Shown here: positions 42,627 to 51,573 of the stretch, piece by piece
How positions within the stretch are numbered: the first letter of the stretch is position 1
Layout: each line of letters starts with the position of its first letter
NCBI RefSeq assembly: GCF_030973515.1
Contig: NZ_JARGZA010000004.1
Coordinates: forward strand, 1 to 64,000
DNA length: 64,000 nucleotides
Direction of reading: 5' to 3'
From: Jannaschia maritima
Lineage (GTDB): Bacteria; Pseudomonadota; Alphaproteobacteria; Rhodobacterales; Rhodobacteraceae
Made by a program: the position numbers and the translations under genes
Notes under the pieces: model-generated
The model's database searches: none
Seen by the model: only the letters and a program-made list of their open reading frames with translations
Told to the model about the DNA's origin: nothing

Positions 42627-43658
42627 ATGGACGCCATCATCCTTCAGATCCTGAACGGGCTCGACAAGGGCAGCGCCTATGCCCTGATCGCCCTGGGATT
42701 GACGCTGATCTTCGGCACGCTGGGGGTCGTCAACTTCGCCCACGGCGCCCTGTTCATGCTGGGCGCGTTCTGCGCCGTGACGCTGTCGCGCCTCCTGCAG
42801 CTCAGCCACGAGGTCGTGGACGACACGCGCACGGACTTCCTGGGCAACCCGCTGACGGTCGACGTGCCCTACGTCTACGACATCTTCGGCGAATCGGCGG
42901 GCGCGGCGATCATCGACTGGGCCGTGCCGCTGGCGATCCTGTTCGCCATCCCGATCATGATCCTCATCGGCGTGGTCATGGAACGCGGCCTCATCAAGCA
43001 CTTCTACAAGCGTCCCCACGCGGACCAGATCCTCGTCACGTTCGGGCTGGCCATCGTCCTGCAGGAGGTCATCAAGTACTTCTACGGCGCCAACCCGATC
43101 CCCACGCCCGCGCCGTCCGCCTTCGTCGGCAGCTTCGACTTCGGGGCGGTCCTGGGATTCGATCCGGGCAGCATCGTGTATCCCTACTGGCGCCTGATCT
43201 ACTTCTTCTTCGCCGCGATCGTCATCGCCGCCGTCTTCGCCTTCCTGCAGTTCACCACCTTCGGCATGGTCGTCCGCGCGGGCATGGCCGACCGGGAAAC
43301 GGTGACGCTGCTGGGCATCGACATCGACAAGCGGTTCACGATCATGTTCGGCCTGGCCGCGGCCGTCGCGGGACTGGCGGGGGTGATGTACACGCCGATC
43401 AACAGCCCCAACTATCACATGGGGATGGACTTCCTGGTCCTGTCCTTCGTGGTGGTCGTAGTCGGCGGCATGGGCAGCCTGCCCGGCGCCGTGCTGGCCG
43501 GCTTCCTGCTAGGCATCATCGAGGCCTTCGCCTCCATGTCCGAGGTGCTGGAGATCCTGCCCGGCATCAACCAGATCGTGATCTACCTCGTGGCGATCAT
43601 CGTGCTGCTCACCCGTCCCCGCGGCCTGATGGGCCGCAAGGGCGTGATGGAGGACTGA
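42627..43658 (+). CDS. Liv-type ABC transporter permease (LivH-like)
   Basis: A 343-residue permease with about eight membrane helices and the LivH start [40 protein letters not shown] is the conserved C-terminal cytoplasmic loop motif of LivH. It pairs with the LivM-type permease four bases downstream. An insert of about 35 residues after helix 2 ([19 protein letters not shown]) is larger than in typical LivH. Start at the ATG at 42627 with CGAGGACC. Confidence 0.93.
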   Translation: MDAIILQILNGLDKGSAYALIALGLTLIFGTLGVVNFAHGALFMLGAFCAVTLSRLLQLSHEVVDDTRTDFLGNPLTVDVPYVYDIFGESAGAAIIDWAVPLAILFAIPIMILIGVVMERGLIKHFYKRPHADQILVTFGLAIVLQEVIKYFYGANPIPTPAPSAFVGSFDFGAVLGFDPGSIVYPYWRLIYFFFAAIVIAAVFAFLQFTTFGMVVRAGMADRETVTLLGIDIDKRFTIMFGLAAAVAGLAGVMYTPINSPNYHMGMDFLVLSFVVVVVGGMGSLPGAVLAGFLLGIIEAFASMSEVLEILPGINQIVIYLVAIIVLLTRPRGLMGRKGVMED

Positions 43659-43662
43659 CCCC

Positions 43663-44949
43663 ATGACCGATCAAGTCACCAACGCCTCCGGCGCCCCGAT
43701 CCCCGCCGCCCAAACCCGACGCGACGCGCGCGACCGGGTCCTGGGACTGGGCAAGAAGGATTTCGGCCTGTTCCTGCTGGTCATCGCGCTGACGATGCTG
43801 GCGCCCTTCATCCTGAACCCCTTCCCGGAAGGGTCGGCGCTGTCGCAGTTCAACGCGGGCTATCCGGACCTGATGCAGCGGTTCGTGATCTTCGGCATCT
43901 TCGCGATCGGCTTCAACATCCTGTTCGGCCTGACGGGCTATCTGTCGTTCGGCCACGCGGCCTTCCTGGGGGTCGGCAGCTATGCGGGCATCTGGGCGAT
44001 GAAGCTGCTGACGCTGAACGTCATCCCCTCGATCGTCACGTCCATCGTCGTCGCGGGCCTGTTCGCCGCGATCGTGGGCTTCATCTCGTTGCGCCGGTCG
44101 GGGATCTACTTCTCGATCCTGACGCTGGCCTTCGCGATGATGTCCTTCGCGCTGGCCTATTCGGTGCTGACCCCCATCACGGGCGGCGAGACGGGAATGC
44201 AGCTGCAGTACTTCGACCCCCGCATCCTCGACGGGCCGTTGGAACCGGGGACCACGCCGCGCGCCAACCTCTTCGGGCTGGAGATGGCGGCGTCCTATCA
44301 GTTGGAGGTCGGGGCCTGGCTGTTCACCTTCAACGCGGGCTACTACATCGCCGCGATCGTCATGCTGATCGCCTTCTACCTGGCCATCCGCATCTTCCGG
44401 TCGCCCTTCGGCATGATGCTGCGCGCGATCAAGTCGAACCAGCAGCGGATGAACTACACCGGCCTGAACTCCAAGCCCTATACGCTGGCCGCCTTCATCA
44501 TCTCCGGCATGTATGCCGGGCTGGCGGGCGGGCTTCTGGTGGCGATGGACACGCAGGTCGGCGCGGAACGGATGTTCTGGACCGCGAGCGGAGAGGTCGT
44601 GCTGATGACGATCCTGGGCGGCGCGGGCACCCTGATCGGCCCCGTCCTGGGCGCCGGCTTCATCAAGTACTTCGAGAACATCGTCTCGAAGATCAACGAA
44701 TCCACGCTGGAGGCCTGGTTCGCCTTCCTGCCCGGCGGGCTGTCGGACGCCGCGGTGGCGGTCGTCTATCCCTTCGTGGGCAAGGGCTGGCACCTGACCC
44801 TGGGCCTGCTGTTCATGGCGGTCGTCATCTTTCTGCCCGGCGGCCTGGTGCAGGGCGGCAGCAAGCTGGCCACCGTGTTCCGGCGCGACAGGAACGCGGG
44901 TCCGGTCGAAGGCGCGGCGGCCGAGAAGCGCCAAGCGGCGGAGGATTGA
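43663..44949 (+). CDS. Liv-type ABC transporter permease (LivM-like)
   Basis: A 428-residue permease with nine to ten helices. It shows [20 protein letters not shown], the LivM start of the pore domain, and [20 protein letters not shown] near the end. The first helix follows a polar N-terminal stretch (about 35 residues). It shares the operon with the LivH-type permease and the two ATPases. Confidence 0.93.
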   Translation: MTDQVTNASGAPIPAAQTRRDARDRVLGLGKKDFGLFLLVIALTMLAPFILNPFPEGSALSQFNAGYPDLMQRFVIFGIFAIGFNILFGLTGYLSFGHAAFLGVGSYAGIWAMKLLTLNVIPSIVTSIVVAGLFAAIVGFISLRRSGIYFSILTLAFAMMSFALAYSVLTPITGGETGMQLQYFDPRILDGPLEPGTTPRANLFGLEMAASYQLEVGAWLFTFNAGYYIAAIVMLIAFYLAIRIFRSPFGMMLRAIKSNQQRMNYTGLNSKPYTLAAFIISGMYAGLAGGLLVAMDTQVGAERMFWTASGEVVLMTILGGAGTLIGPVLGAGFIKYFENIVSKINESTLEAWFAFLPGGLSDAAVAVVYPFVGKGWHLTLGLLFMAVVIFLPGGLVQGGSKLATVFRRDRNAGPVEGAAAEKRQAAED

Positions 44950-44951
44950 GC

Positions 44952-45713
44952 ATGGGCATCCTCGAGGTACGCGACGTCTCGAAGCGGTTCGGCGGCCTGC
45001 AGGCCCTGGGCGACGTCAACCTGTCGGTGGCCGAACGGTCGGTCCACGCGATCATCGGGCCGAACGGCGCGGGCAAGTCGACGCTGCTGAACTGCCTGGT
45101 CGGCAAGCTGATCCCCGACACCGGGTCCGTCAGCTTCGAGGGCCAGTCGGTGCTGGGCCGCAAGCCGCACGAGATCAACCAGATGGGGATCTCGCGCGTG
45201 TTCCAGACGCCGGAGATCTTCGGCGACCTGACCGTGCTGGAGAACATGCTGATCCCCTGCTTCGCGCACCGGGACGGCGCGTTCGACCTGAGCGCCTATG
45301 CCAACATGATGTCCGACACCGAGATCGTGGACCGCGCGGAGCATGCGTTGTCGGACATGCGCATGGCCGACAAGCGACACATGCACGCCGCCAGCCTGTC
45401 GCGGGGCGACAAGCGCCGGTTGGAGATCGGGATGTGCCTGGCGCAGGAGCCACGCCTGCTACTGCTGGACGAGCCCACCGCCGGCATGGCGCGGGCCGAC
45501 ACGAACAACACGATCGACCTGCTGCGCGAAATCAAGGAAACCCGCCCCATCACCATCTGCATCATCGAGCATGACATGCACGTCGTGTTCAGCCTGGCGG
45601 AACGCATAACCGTGCTGGCGCAGGGCACGCCCCTGGTCGAGGACACCCCCGACAGGATCAAGGGCCACCCGAAGGTGCGCGAGGCCTATCTGGGCGAAAG
45701 CTCCGGCCATTGA
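44952..45713 (+). CDS. Liv-type ABC ATPase (LivG-like)
   Basis: A 253-residue ABC ATPase. Walker A is IIGPNGAGKSTLLNCLVG, Walker B is PRLLLLDEPTAGM and the switch His is in CIIEHDMHVVF. The signature reads LSRGDKRRLEIGMCL, a departure from LSGGQ that fits the LivG-side ATPases (LSYGQ-like) only loosely. The ATG at 44952, behind GGAGGATTGAGC and 2 bases after the LivM stop, is preferred over the TTG at 44946. Confidence 0.92.
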   Translation: MGILEVRDVSKRFGGLQALGDVNLSVAERSVHAIIGPNGAGKSTLLNCLVGKLIPDTGSVSFEGQSVLGRKPHEINQMGISRVFQTPEIFGDLTVLENMLIPCFAHRDGAFDLSAYANMMSDTEIVDRAEHALSDMRMADKRHMHAASLSRGDKRRLEIGMCLAQEPRLLLLDEPTAGMARADTNNTIDLLREIKETRPITICIIEHDMHVVFSLAERITVLAQGTPLVEDTPDRIKGHPKVREAYLGESSGH

Positions 45714-45720
45714 CCGGGAT

Positions 45721-45771
45721 GGCGGGGTGAACCCCGCCCTGCCCAAACCGTAGGGCGGGGTCCGCCCCGCC
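45721..45771. repeat. Intercistronic palindromic repeat
   Basis: Two 20-base arms, 45721-45740 and 45752-45771, are inverted copies with two mismatches, separated by GCCCAAACCGT. Each arm is itself nearly palindromic: GGCGGGGTGAACCCCGCC has eight perfect pairs around GA and the other arm has GGCGGGGTCCGCCCCGCC-like symmetry. This is the shape of a REP-like/BIME element between the LivG and LivF genes. Confidence 0.55.
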
Positions 45772-45791
45772 ACCCACCGGAGGACACCGAC

Positions 45792-46547
45792 ATGAACGTC
45801 AAGCCCGACTTCACCCGCAGCGCCAACCAGGCCGCGACGGCGCCAGCCTACTTCTCGGTCCACGACGTCCACGCGTATTACGGCGAAAGCTATATCGTCC
45901 AAGGCGTCAGCTTCAACGTGCACGAGGGTGAGATCCTGGCCCTGCTGGGGCGCAACGGGGCCGGCAAGACCTCCACGCTGCGGGCCTGCGCCCGCCTGGG
46001 CAACCCGGAGGTCCGCAAGGGCGAGATCTGGCTGGACCACCAGCCGCTGCACACCATGTCCGCGCACCAGGCCTCCGCCGCGGGGCTGGGGCTGGTGCCG
46101 GAGGACCGCCGCATCATCCCCGGCCTGACCGTCGAGGAGAACCTGAAGCTGGCGCAGATCGCGCCGCCGATCGGCTGGTCGCTCGACCGCGTCTACGACC
46201 TGTTCCCCAAGCTGCGGGAACGCCGCCGGCAGGAGGGCGTGACCCTGTCGGGCGGCGAGCAGCAGATGCTGTCCATCGGCCGGGCGCTGACCCGCGACAT
46301 CAAGGTCCTGCTGCTCGACGAACCCTACGAAGGCTTGGCCCCCGTCATCGTCGACAAGATCGAGGAGGCCCTGATCGAGATCAAGAAGCTGGGCATCACC
46401 ACGATCCTGGTCGAGCAGAACGCCGTGCGCGCCCTGACGCTGGCCGACCGCGCGGTCATCCTCGACACCGGCGGCGTGGTCTTCGACGGCACCGCGGAAG
46501 AGGTCCTGAACGACGCCGCGTTGCGTTCCGAGTATCTGGCGATCTGA
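45792..46547 (+). CDS. Liv-type ABC ATPase (LivF-like)
   Basis: A 251-residue ABC ATPase, the second nucleotide-binding subunit of the importer. Walker [21 protein letters not shown], signature [15 protein letters not shown], Walker [15 protein letters not shown] and the switch-His region [10 protein letters not shown] (His replaced by Gln/Asn) are typical of LivF. It is preceded by the palindromic element at 45721-45771 and followed by acs. Confidence 0.93.
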   Translation: MNVKPDFTRSANQAATAPAYFSVHDVHAYYGESYIVQGVSFNVHEGEILALLGRNGAGKTSTLRACARLGNPEVRKGEIWLDHQPLHTMSAHQASAAGLGLVPEDRRIIPGLTVEENLKLAQIAPPIGWSLDRVYDLFPKLRERRRQEGVTLSGGEQQMLSIGRALTRDIKVLLLDEPYEGLAPVIVDKIEEALIEIKKLGITTILVEQNAVRALTLADRAVILDTGGVVFDGTAEEVLNDAALRSEYLAI

Positions 46548-46614
46548 GACCGATCCGCTACACCGGTCGACACGCACGAACCCGCCCCCCGGCGGGACCA
46601 GAGGGAGTGACGCT

Positions 46615-48576
46615 ATGCCCGACGATCCGATCTTTCCGCCTTCCGATGACATGGCGGCCCGGTCCCATGCGGACCGCGCGACCTATGACCGGATGTACGC
46701 CGAGAGCATCGACGACCCGGTCGCCTTCTGGGCGGAGCATGGCAAGCGAATCGACTGGATCGAACCCTATACGCAGGTGAAGGACACCTCCTTCGCGCCG
46801 GGGAACGTGTCGATCGAATGGTTCCGCGACGGGGTCCTGAACGTCGCGGCCAACTGCATCGACCGGCATCTGGCGACGCGGGGGAACGAGACGGCCATCA
46901 TCTTCGAGCCCGACGACCCGTCCGTCGTCGAGGGCGGCGGCGCGCAGCACATTACGTACCAGCAGCTGCACGCGCATGTCTGCAAGTTCGCCAACGTCCT
47001 GAGGGGGATGGGCGTCGGTCGCGGCGACCGCGTCGTGATCTACCTGCCGATGATCCCGCAGGCCGCGTACGCGATGCTGGCCTGCGCCCGGATCGGGGCC
47101 ATCCATTCCGTCGTCTTCGCGGGCTTCTCGTCCGACGCGCTGGCCGCCCGCATCGACGGGTCGGAGGCCAAGGTGGTGGTCACCGCGGACGAGGCCCCGC
47201 GCGGGGGCCGGGCCACGCCCCTGAAGACCAACGCCGACGCCGCCTTCGACAAGGCCCGCACGACGCCGAAGATGCTGGTGGTCAAGCGGACGGGCGCGGA
47301 CGTCCCCATGACGGAGGGTCGCGACGTCTGGCTGCACGAGGCGGAGGACGGGGTCGACAACGATTGCCCGCCCGAACCGGTGAACGCGGAGGATCCGCTC
47401 TTCATCCTCTACACCTCCGGTTCGACGGGGCAGCCGAAGGGCGTGGTCCACACGTCGGGCGGCTATCTGGTCTATGCGTCGATGACGCATCAATACACGT
47501 TCGACTATCACGACGGGGACGTGTTCTGGTGCACCGCCGACGTGGGCTGGGTCACGGGGCACAGCTACATCGTCTATGGCCCGCTGGCGAACGGCGCAAC
47601 GACCCTGATGTTCGAGGGCGTGCCGACCTTTCCCGATGCCGGCCGCTTCTGGGAGGTCTGCGCCAAGCATCGCGTCACGCAGTTCTATACCGCCCCCACG
47701 GCGATCCGCGCGCTGATGGGCAAGGGTGACGAGCACGTGACGAAGCACGACCTGTCGTCCCTGCGCCTGCTGGGCACCGTGGGAGAGCCGATCAACCCCG
47801 AGGCCTGGATGTGGTACCACCGCGTCGTGGGCGGCGGACGATGCCCCATCGTGGACACGTGGTGGCAGACCGAGACAGGCGGTCACCTGCTGACCCCCCT
47901 GCCCGGCGCGATCCCCACCAAGCCCGGCAGCGCGACCTTGCCCTTCTTCGGCGTGAAGCCGGTGATACTGGAGCCGACGACGGGCGAGGCGATCCACGAC
48001 AGTCCCGCAGAGGGCGTGCTGTGCATCGCCGACAGTTGGCCCGCGCAGATGCGGACCGTGTGGGGCGACCACGAGCGGTTCGAGAAGACGTATTTCGGGG
48101 ATTACGCGGGGTACTACTTCACCGGCGACGGATGCCGGCGCGACGCGGACGGATACTATTGGATCACGGGCCGCGTGGACGACGTCATCAACGTGTCCGG
48201 CCATCGCATGGGCACCGCGGAGGTCGAGTCGGCCCTGGTCGCCCACCCGAAGGTCGCCGAGGCCGCCGTCGTCGGATACCCCCACGAGGTCAAGGGACAG
48301 GGCATCTATGCCTATGTCACGCTGATGGGCGGTCAGGACTACACCGACGACCTGCGGGCGGAGCTGTCGAACTGGGTCCGCAAGGAGATCGGCCCCATCG
48401 CCAAGCCGGACCTCCTGCAATGGGCGCCCGGCCTGCCCAAGACCCGGTCCGGCAAGATCATGCGCCGCATCCTGCGCAAGATCGCGGAGAACGATCCCGG
48501 CTCGCTGGGGGACACGTCCACGCTGGCGGACCCGTCCGTGGTGGACGACCTGGTCGAGAACCGCATGAACCGCTGA
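46615..48576 (+). CDS. acs: Acetyl-CoA synthetase
   Basis: A 653-residue AMP-forming acetate-CoA ligase. Motifs: the P-loop [75 protein letters not shown] and the catalytic lysine in [16 protein letters not shown]. The Trp in DTWWQTE is the acetate-size residue of true Acs enzymes. It activates acetate for central metabolism. It follows the ABC importer in the same direction, 67 bases after LivF. Confidence 0.96.
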   Translation: MPDDPIFPPSDDMAARSHADRATYDRMYAESIDDPVAFWAEHGKRIDWIEPYTQVKDTSFAPGNVSIEWFRDGVLNVAANCIDRHLATRGNETAIIFEPDDPSVVEGGGAQHITYQQLHAHVCKFANVLRGMGVGRGDRVVIYLPMIPQAAYAMLACARIGAIHSVVFAGFSSDALAARIDGSEAKVVVTADEAPRGGRATPLKTNADAAFDKARTTPKMLVVKRTGADVPMTEGRDVWLHEAEDGVDNDCPPEPVNAEDPLFILYTSGSTGQPKGVVHTSGGYLVYASMTHQYTFDYHDGDVFWCTADVGWVTGHSYIVYGPLANGATTLMFEGVPTFPDAGRFWEVCAKHRVTQFYTAPTAIRALMGKGDEHVTKHDLSSLRLLGTVGEPINPEAWMWYHRVVGGGRCPIVDTWWQTETGGHLLTPLPGAIPTKPGSATLPFFGVKPVILEPTTGEAIHDSPAEGVLCIADSWPAQMRTVWGDHERFEKTYFGDYAGYYFTGDGCRRDADGYYWITGRVDDVINVSGHRMGTAEVESALVAHPKVAEAAVVGYPHEVKGQGIYAYVTLMGGQDYTDDLRAELSNWVRKEIGPIAKPDLLQWAPGLPKTRSGKIMRRILRKIAENDPGSLGDTSTLADPSVVDDLVENRMNR

Positions 48577-48640
48577 CGACCGCGCCGGGCGGTGAGGATC
48601 CGTTCACCACCGCCCCACCATCCGTTAACCACCCTTACCG

Positions 48641-48684
48641 AAACCTTTCCCCGCAGGCCTGGAATTAAGGTCTGCGAAAGGTTT
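48641..48684. other. Bipartite inverted repeat upstream of low-complexity gene
   Basis: AAACCTTT (48641-48648) pairs with AAAGGTTT (48677-48684) and GCAGGCCT (48653-48660) with AGGTCTGC (48668-48675, one mismatch), leaving a seven-base loop and an uneven internal bulge. It lies 79 bases before the start at 48763 and 64 bases after the acs stop. It may be a terminator, an operator or an RNA hairpin. Confidence 0.45.
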
Positions 48685-48762
48685 GGCGGCGACTCTCCCT
48701 ATCGTGGACCAAGCAATGGAATCGCCGGAATCGTCCGGCCTCTTGCAGGAAGGAGCCGCAAC

Positions 48763-49359
48763 ATGACAAGCATCGTCGGCTTGCTCGGGGGCGGGCAGAA
48801 CAATCAGCCCCCCAGGAACGACCCCCCCGCGAACAACGGGAACGGAAACGAGCCGCCCCCCGACCAGAAGCCCGTGGACCAGTCCGGCGGAAGCCAGGGC
48901 GCCAGCAACGACGGCAATACCGGCGGTTCGGGATCGAACGGCGGCCAAGCCGGCGGTAGCGGACAGGGATCGGGCGGAACGAACGGCACCCCGCCGCCCG
49001 CGACCAAGACCACGGCGCAGCCGAAGGGGGCGACCCCCTATGTCGCCTTGCCGGCCGTCAGCCCGGAGAAAGTGGCCGAGGCCGCGCAGGCCGTCCGCGA
49101 GGAGGCGGCCGCCATCGCCGCGGAGGCCGAAGCGGCCGCGGCACAGAGCAAGGCCCGTTTGGAACGAGCCTTTGCACCAGACACGGACCAGGACCGCGCC
49201 CGCACCTTCGCGCTGGCCGCGCAGGACCGGCAGGCGAACGAGGCGCTGATCGCCGCGATCACGCCCCCCCCGGAACGTGCGCCGTCGCTGCGGGAGAGTG
49301 CGGAAACGGTGCGCAGCTTCGGCCCCCCCGCCCCCAAGGCGGAGACGCAGGCCGCTTGA
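48763..49359 (+). CDS. Low-complexity protein of unknown function
   Basis: A 198-residue protein starting at the ATG at 48763 with AGGAAGGAGC. Residues 10-90 are rich in Asn, Gly, Pro and Gln (for example NNGNGNEPPPDQKP), predicted disordered. Residues 105-150 form an alanine- and glutamate-rich helix (AEAAQAVREEAAAIAAEAEA), likely a coiled coil. No signal peptide. It resembles no family I can name. A strong terminator follows at 49383-49408. Confidence 0.65.
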   Translation: MTSIVGLLGGGQNNQPPRNDPPANNGNGNEPPPDQKPVDQSGGSQGASNDGNTGGSGSNGGQAGGSGQGSGGTNGTPPPATKTTAQPKGATPYVALPAVSPEKVAEAAQAVREEAAAIAAEAEAAAAQSKARLERAFAPDTDQDRARTFALAAQDRQANEALIAAITPPPERAPSLRESAETVRSFGPPAPKAETQAA

Positions 49360-49382
49360 CGACCGCCCGACCGGACATCCGA

Positions 49383-49408
49383 ACGGCCCCGCCCAATGGC
49401 GGGGCCGT
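49383..49408 (+). terminator. Strong hairpin after low-complexity gene
   Basis: ACGGCCCCGCC, loop CAAT, GGCGGGGCCGT give 11 perfect pairs, followed by CTTCGTT. It lies 24 bases past the stop at 49359 and 31 bases before the end of the convergent small membrane gene, so it can serve both. Confidence 0.75.
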
Positions 49409-49438
49409 CTTCGTTGGGTCAGGACCGCCGCCTTTGTT

Positions 49439-49687
49439 TCAGAACTGGTCCCAATGGGTAAGGATCAGCACGATCGGCGCGAGGAAGGCGAACCACAGGC
49501 AGAACAGCCCGGCCCAATAACCACCCTTCACCCACAGCCGCTGCATGTCGTCGAATTGGCCCGTCTCCGGGGCACGGACGCCCGCCTCCCGCGCCGCTTC
49601 GGTGCGTTCGGCCACGGCCTGCCGGGCGGATCGCACACGGCGCTGCAGGTCCGCGCGATAGTAATCGGTCATGTTCTCCGGGCGCAT
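49439..49687 (-). CDS. Small membrane protein of unknown function
   Basis: An 82-residue protein with one membrane helix near the C-terminus (about 56-77, GGYWAGLFCLWFAFLAPIVL) preceded by a charged helical part with RADLQRRVRSARQAVAERTE. Start at the ATG at 49687 (GGAG upstream); an ATG five codons later is an alternative. Family not recognised. Confidence 0.6.
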   Translation of the reverse strand: MRPENMTDYYRADLQRRVRSARQAVAERTEAAREAGVRAPETGQFDDMQRLWVKGGYWAGLFCLWFAFLAPIVLILTHWDQF

Positions 49688-49845
49688 CGTCGTCTCCAGC
49701 GTGCTTTGACATCCGATGTGGCGCGGGGACCGCGTTCGTCCAGCCGCGCGCGAACGATTTCCCGCGCGGCCCGGATCGCGTACCACCCCGCGCAGCGGTG
49801 CCATACCGGAAAGGGCGCTCGGAGCGTTCGATCGTCAGAAGGGGA

Positions 49846-49922
49846 TGGCGCGCTGGGGAGGATTCGAACCCCCGACCCCTTGATTCGTAGTCAAGTACTC
49901 TATCCAACTGAGCTACCAGCGC
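49846..49922 (-). tRNA. tRNA-Arg (anticodon ACG)
   Basis: On the minus strand GCGCTGG pairs with CCAGCGC, and the anticodon arm reads CTTGA-CTACGAA-TCAAG, giving anticodon ACG (decodes CGU and, after deamination, CGC/CGA). The T arm is GGGGG-TTCGAAT-CCTCC. The 3' CCA is encoded, so the gene spans 77 bases. Confidence 0.93.
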
Positions 49923-49978
49923 GTCGGGAAGGCAGATAGAACGGTGTGGCCCCCGGCGCAAGCGGGAACGACCGCCTC

Positions 49979-51370
49979 TCAGTCGTTCAGGCCACCCTTC
50001 GGGATCCGGATCGCGAAGACGGTCCCATCCGTGTCGCTGCGCTCCAGGTCCAGCGAACCGCCATGGCCGCGCACCAGCTCGGCGGCGATGGCTAGGCCCA
50101 GACCGGTTCCCCCCTTGCGCGCGTTGCCCTGAAACGCCTGGAACAGGTTCTCACGCGCGCGGGGCGGCAGGCCGGGCCCGGTGTCGGCGACGGTGATCGT
50201 CCAGCCGTCCGCGTCCTCCCTCGCCTGCATCGCGATCTCGCCCGGGCGGCCCGTCGCCTCGATCGCTTGGCGCGCGTTGCGGACCAGGTTGCTCAGCACG
50301 CGGAACATCTGCTCCGCGTCCATGCGCACGCGCATCCCCGGGGGGATGTCGGTCGTCAGCGTGATCGGCCCGTCGTCGCCGATGGCTAGGCGCGCCGCTT
50401 CGACGATGTCGGCGGCCACGTCCTCCAAGGGGGCCATCTGCAGGGCGGGCGGGGCCTCCTCCGCGCGACCGAAGGCCAACGTGCTCTCGGTCAGGTTCAC
50501 CGCGCGGGTCAGCGACGCGACGAGCTTGGGACCCACGCGCTTGACGGTCGGATCCTCGACCGATCCCAAGCGGTCGCCCAGCAGGGTGGCGGTGGTCAGG
50601 ATGTTGCGCAGGTCGTGGCTGATCTTGGCGACCGCCGTGCCCAACTGCGCCAGGCGGTCCTTCTGTCTAAGCAGCTGGCTAAGCTGCGTTTCGAGGTCGC
50701 GCAGGGTCGTTTCCGCGGTGCGCAGCTCGGTGATCTTCGAGCGCGGCTCGACGATGCGGCTGGCATCCTCGGGGGCGGCGGCGAAACGGTTCATCTGATC
50801 CACCAGCGCGCGGATCGGGCGCACCAGGAGGCGGCGCACGGCCAGGAAAAGCAGGAGCGCGGTGATGACGCTGATGACGGCGGAGAGCCAGAGGATGTTG
50901 AGGCCGTAGTCGATCATGGCGGCGCGGAGGGGCTTGGTGTCGACCGCCGCCTCGATCTGGATGCCGCCGCCGTTCGCGGGCTCGCCGATGACGCGGATCA
51001 CCTCCGGGTCGGCCATGACGTAGCGGACGAGCGCGTCGCGCATCAGCGCCAGGGCGGAGGGGTCGCGCAGGTCCACCGTGCGGGCGACGGGGCCGCCGAC
51101 ATCGGAGGACAGCATCAGCTGGCGCAGGTCGTCGCGGCGCAGGACGACGTTCAGGACGCCAGCGTTTTCAAGGAGTTCCGCCTCCACGTCCGGGTCGATC
51201 ATCCCGTCGTTCGCCAGGAGCGCCAGCGACGCGATCTGGGCGCGTTCCATCCGTTCGGTCAGGTAGTCGAGGCGGTAGCGGGCGATGGAGGGGACGAAGA
51301 TCAGGACCTCCGCCAGCATGACGAACAGGATCGTCAGTACCAGGAAACGGCCGGAAAGGGAGGTCAACAT
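49979..51370 (-). CDS. Sensor histidine kinase with HAMP domain
   Basis: A 463-residue kinase: first helix (9-29), periplasmic sensor (about 30-155), second helix (158-178), HAMP (RLLVRPIRALVDQM), HisKA-like segment with the phospho-His in VAKISHDLRNILTT, and HATPase (VLSNLVRNARQAIE, DTGPGLP, GGTGLGLAIAAELVRGHGG). No response regulator is adjacent, so it is an orphan. The SHDLRN motif rather than SHELRT is less usual. Three 11-base repeats lie 39 bases before its start. Confidence 0.9.
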   Translation of the reverse strand: MLTSLSGRFLVLTILFVMLAEVLIFVPSIARYRLDYLTERMERAQIASLALLANDGMIDPDVEAELLENAGVLNVVLRRDDLRQLMLSSDVGGPVARTVDLRDPSALALMRDALVRYVMADPEVIRVIGEPANGGGIQIEAAVDTKPLRAAMIDYGLNILWLSAVISVITALLLFLAVRRLLVRPIRALVDQMNRFAAAPEDASRIVEPRSKITELRTAETTLRDLETQLSQLLRQKDRLAQLGTAVAKISHDLRNILTTATLLGDRLGSVEDPTVKRVGPKLVASLTRAVNLTESTLAFGRAEEAPPALQMAPLEDVAADIVEAARLAIGDDGPITLTTDIPPGMRVRMDAEQMFRVLSNLVRNARQAIEATGRPGEIAMQAREDADGWTITVADTGPGLPPRARENLFQAFQGNARKGGTGLGLAIAAELVRGHGGSLDLERSDTDGTVFAIRIPKGGLND

Positions 51371-51408
51371 GGCGGTTTATTCCGACCCCCGGATACGCGA
51401 AAATGGAC

Positions 51409-51441
51409 GTACACCCCCCGTACACCCCCCGTACACCCCCC
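51409..51441. repeat. Three 11-base direct repeats
   Basis: GTACACCCCCC occurs three times without a gap (51409-51419, 51420-51430, 51431-51441), followed by a partial GTGCATACG. The 11-base spacing puts each copy on the same face of the helix. They lie 39-71 bases before the sensor-kinase start and may be a protein-binding array in its promoter. Confidence 0.8.
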
Positions 51442-51573
51442 GTGCATACGATCGGGCGTACCGCCGGGCGTGGAGCGCCCCCCTTGCCCCGGGGGCCCGC
51501 TCCGTGTGTCGGGGCGGATTCGGGGTCCGGGACGACGGCGCGGCGGGCGGGCCCGCGGGCCCGCCGGACCCCG

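Noticed and set aside
48587-48615. GGGCGGTG/CACCGCCC hairpin after acs
   Set aside because: Eight pairs with a long loop and no T run; too weak to call a terminator.
48625-48638. TTAA-N6-TTAC in the leader of the low-complexity gene as a CtrA site
   Set aside because: The spacer is six bases, not seven, and the second half is TTAC; does not meet the consensus.
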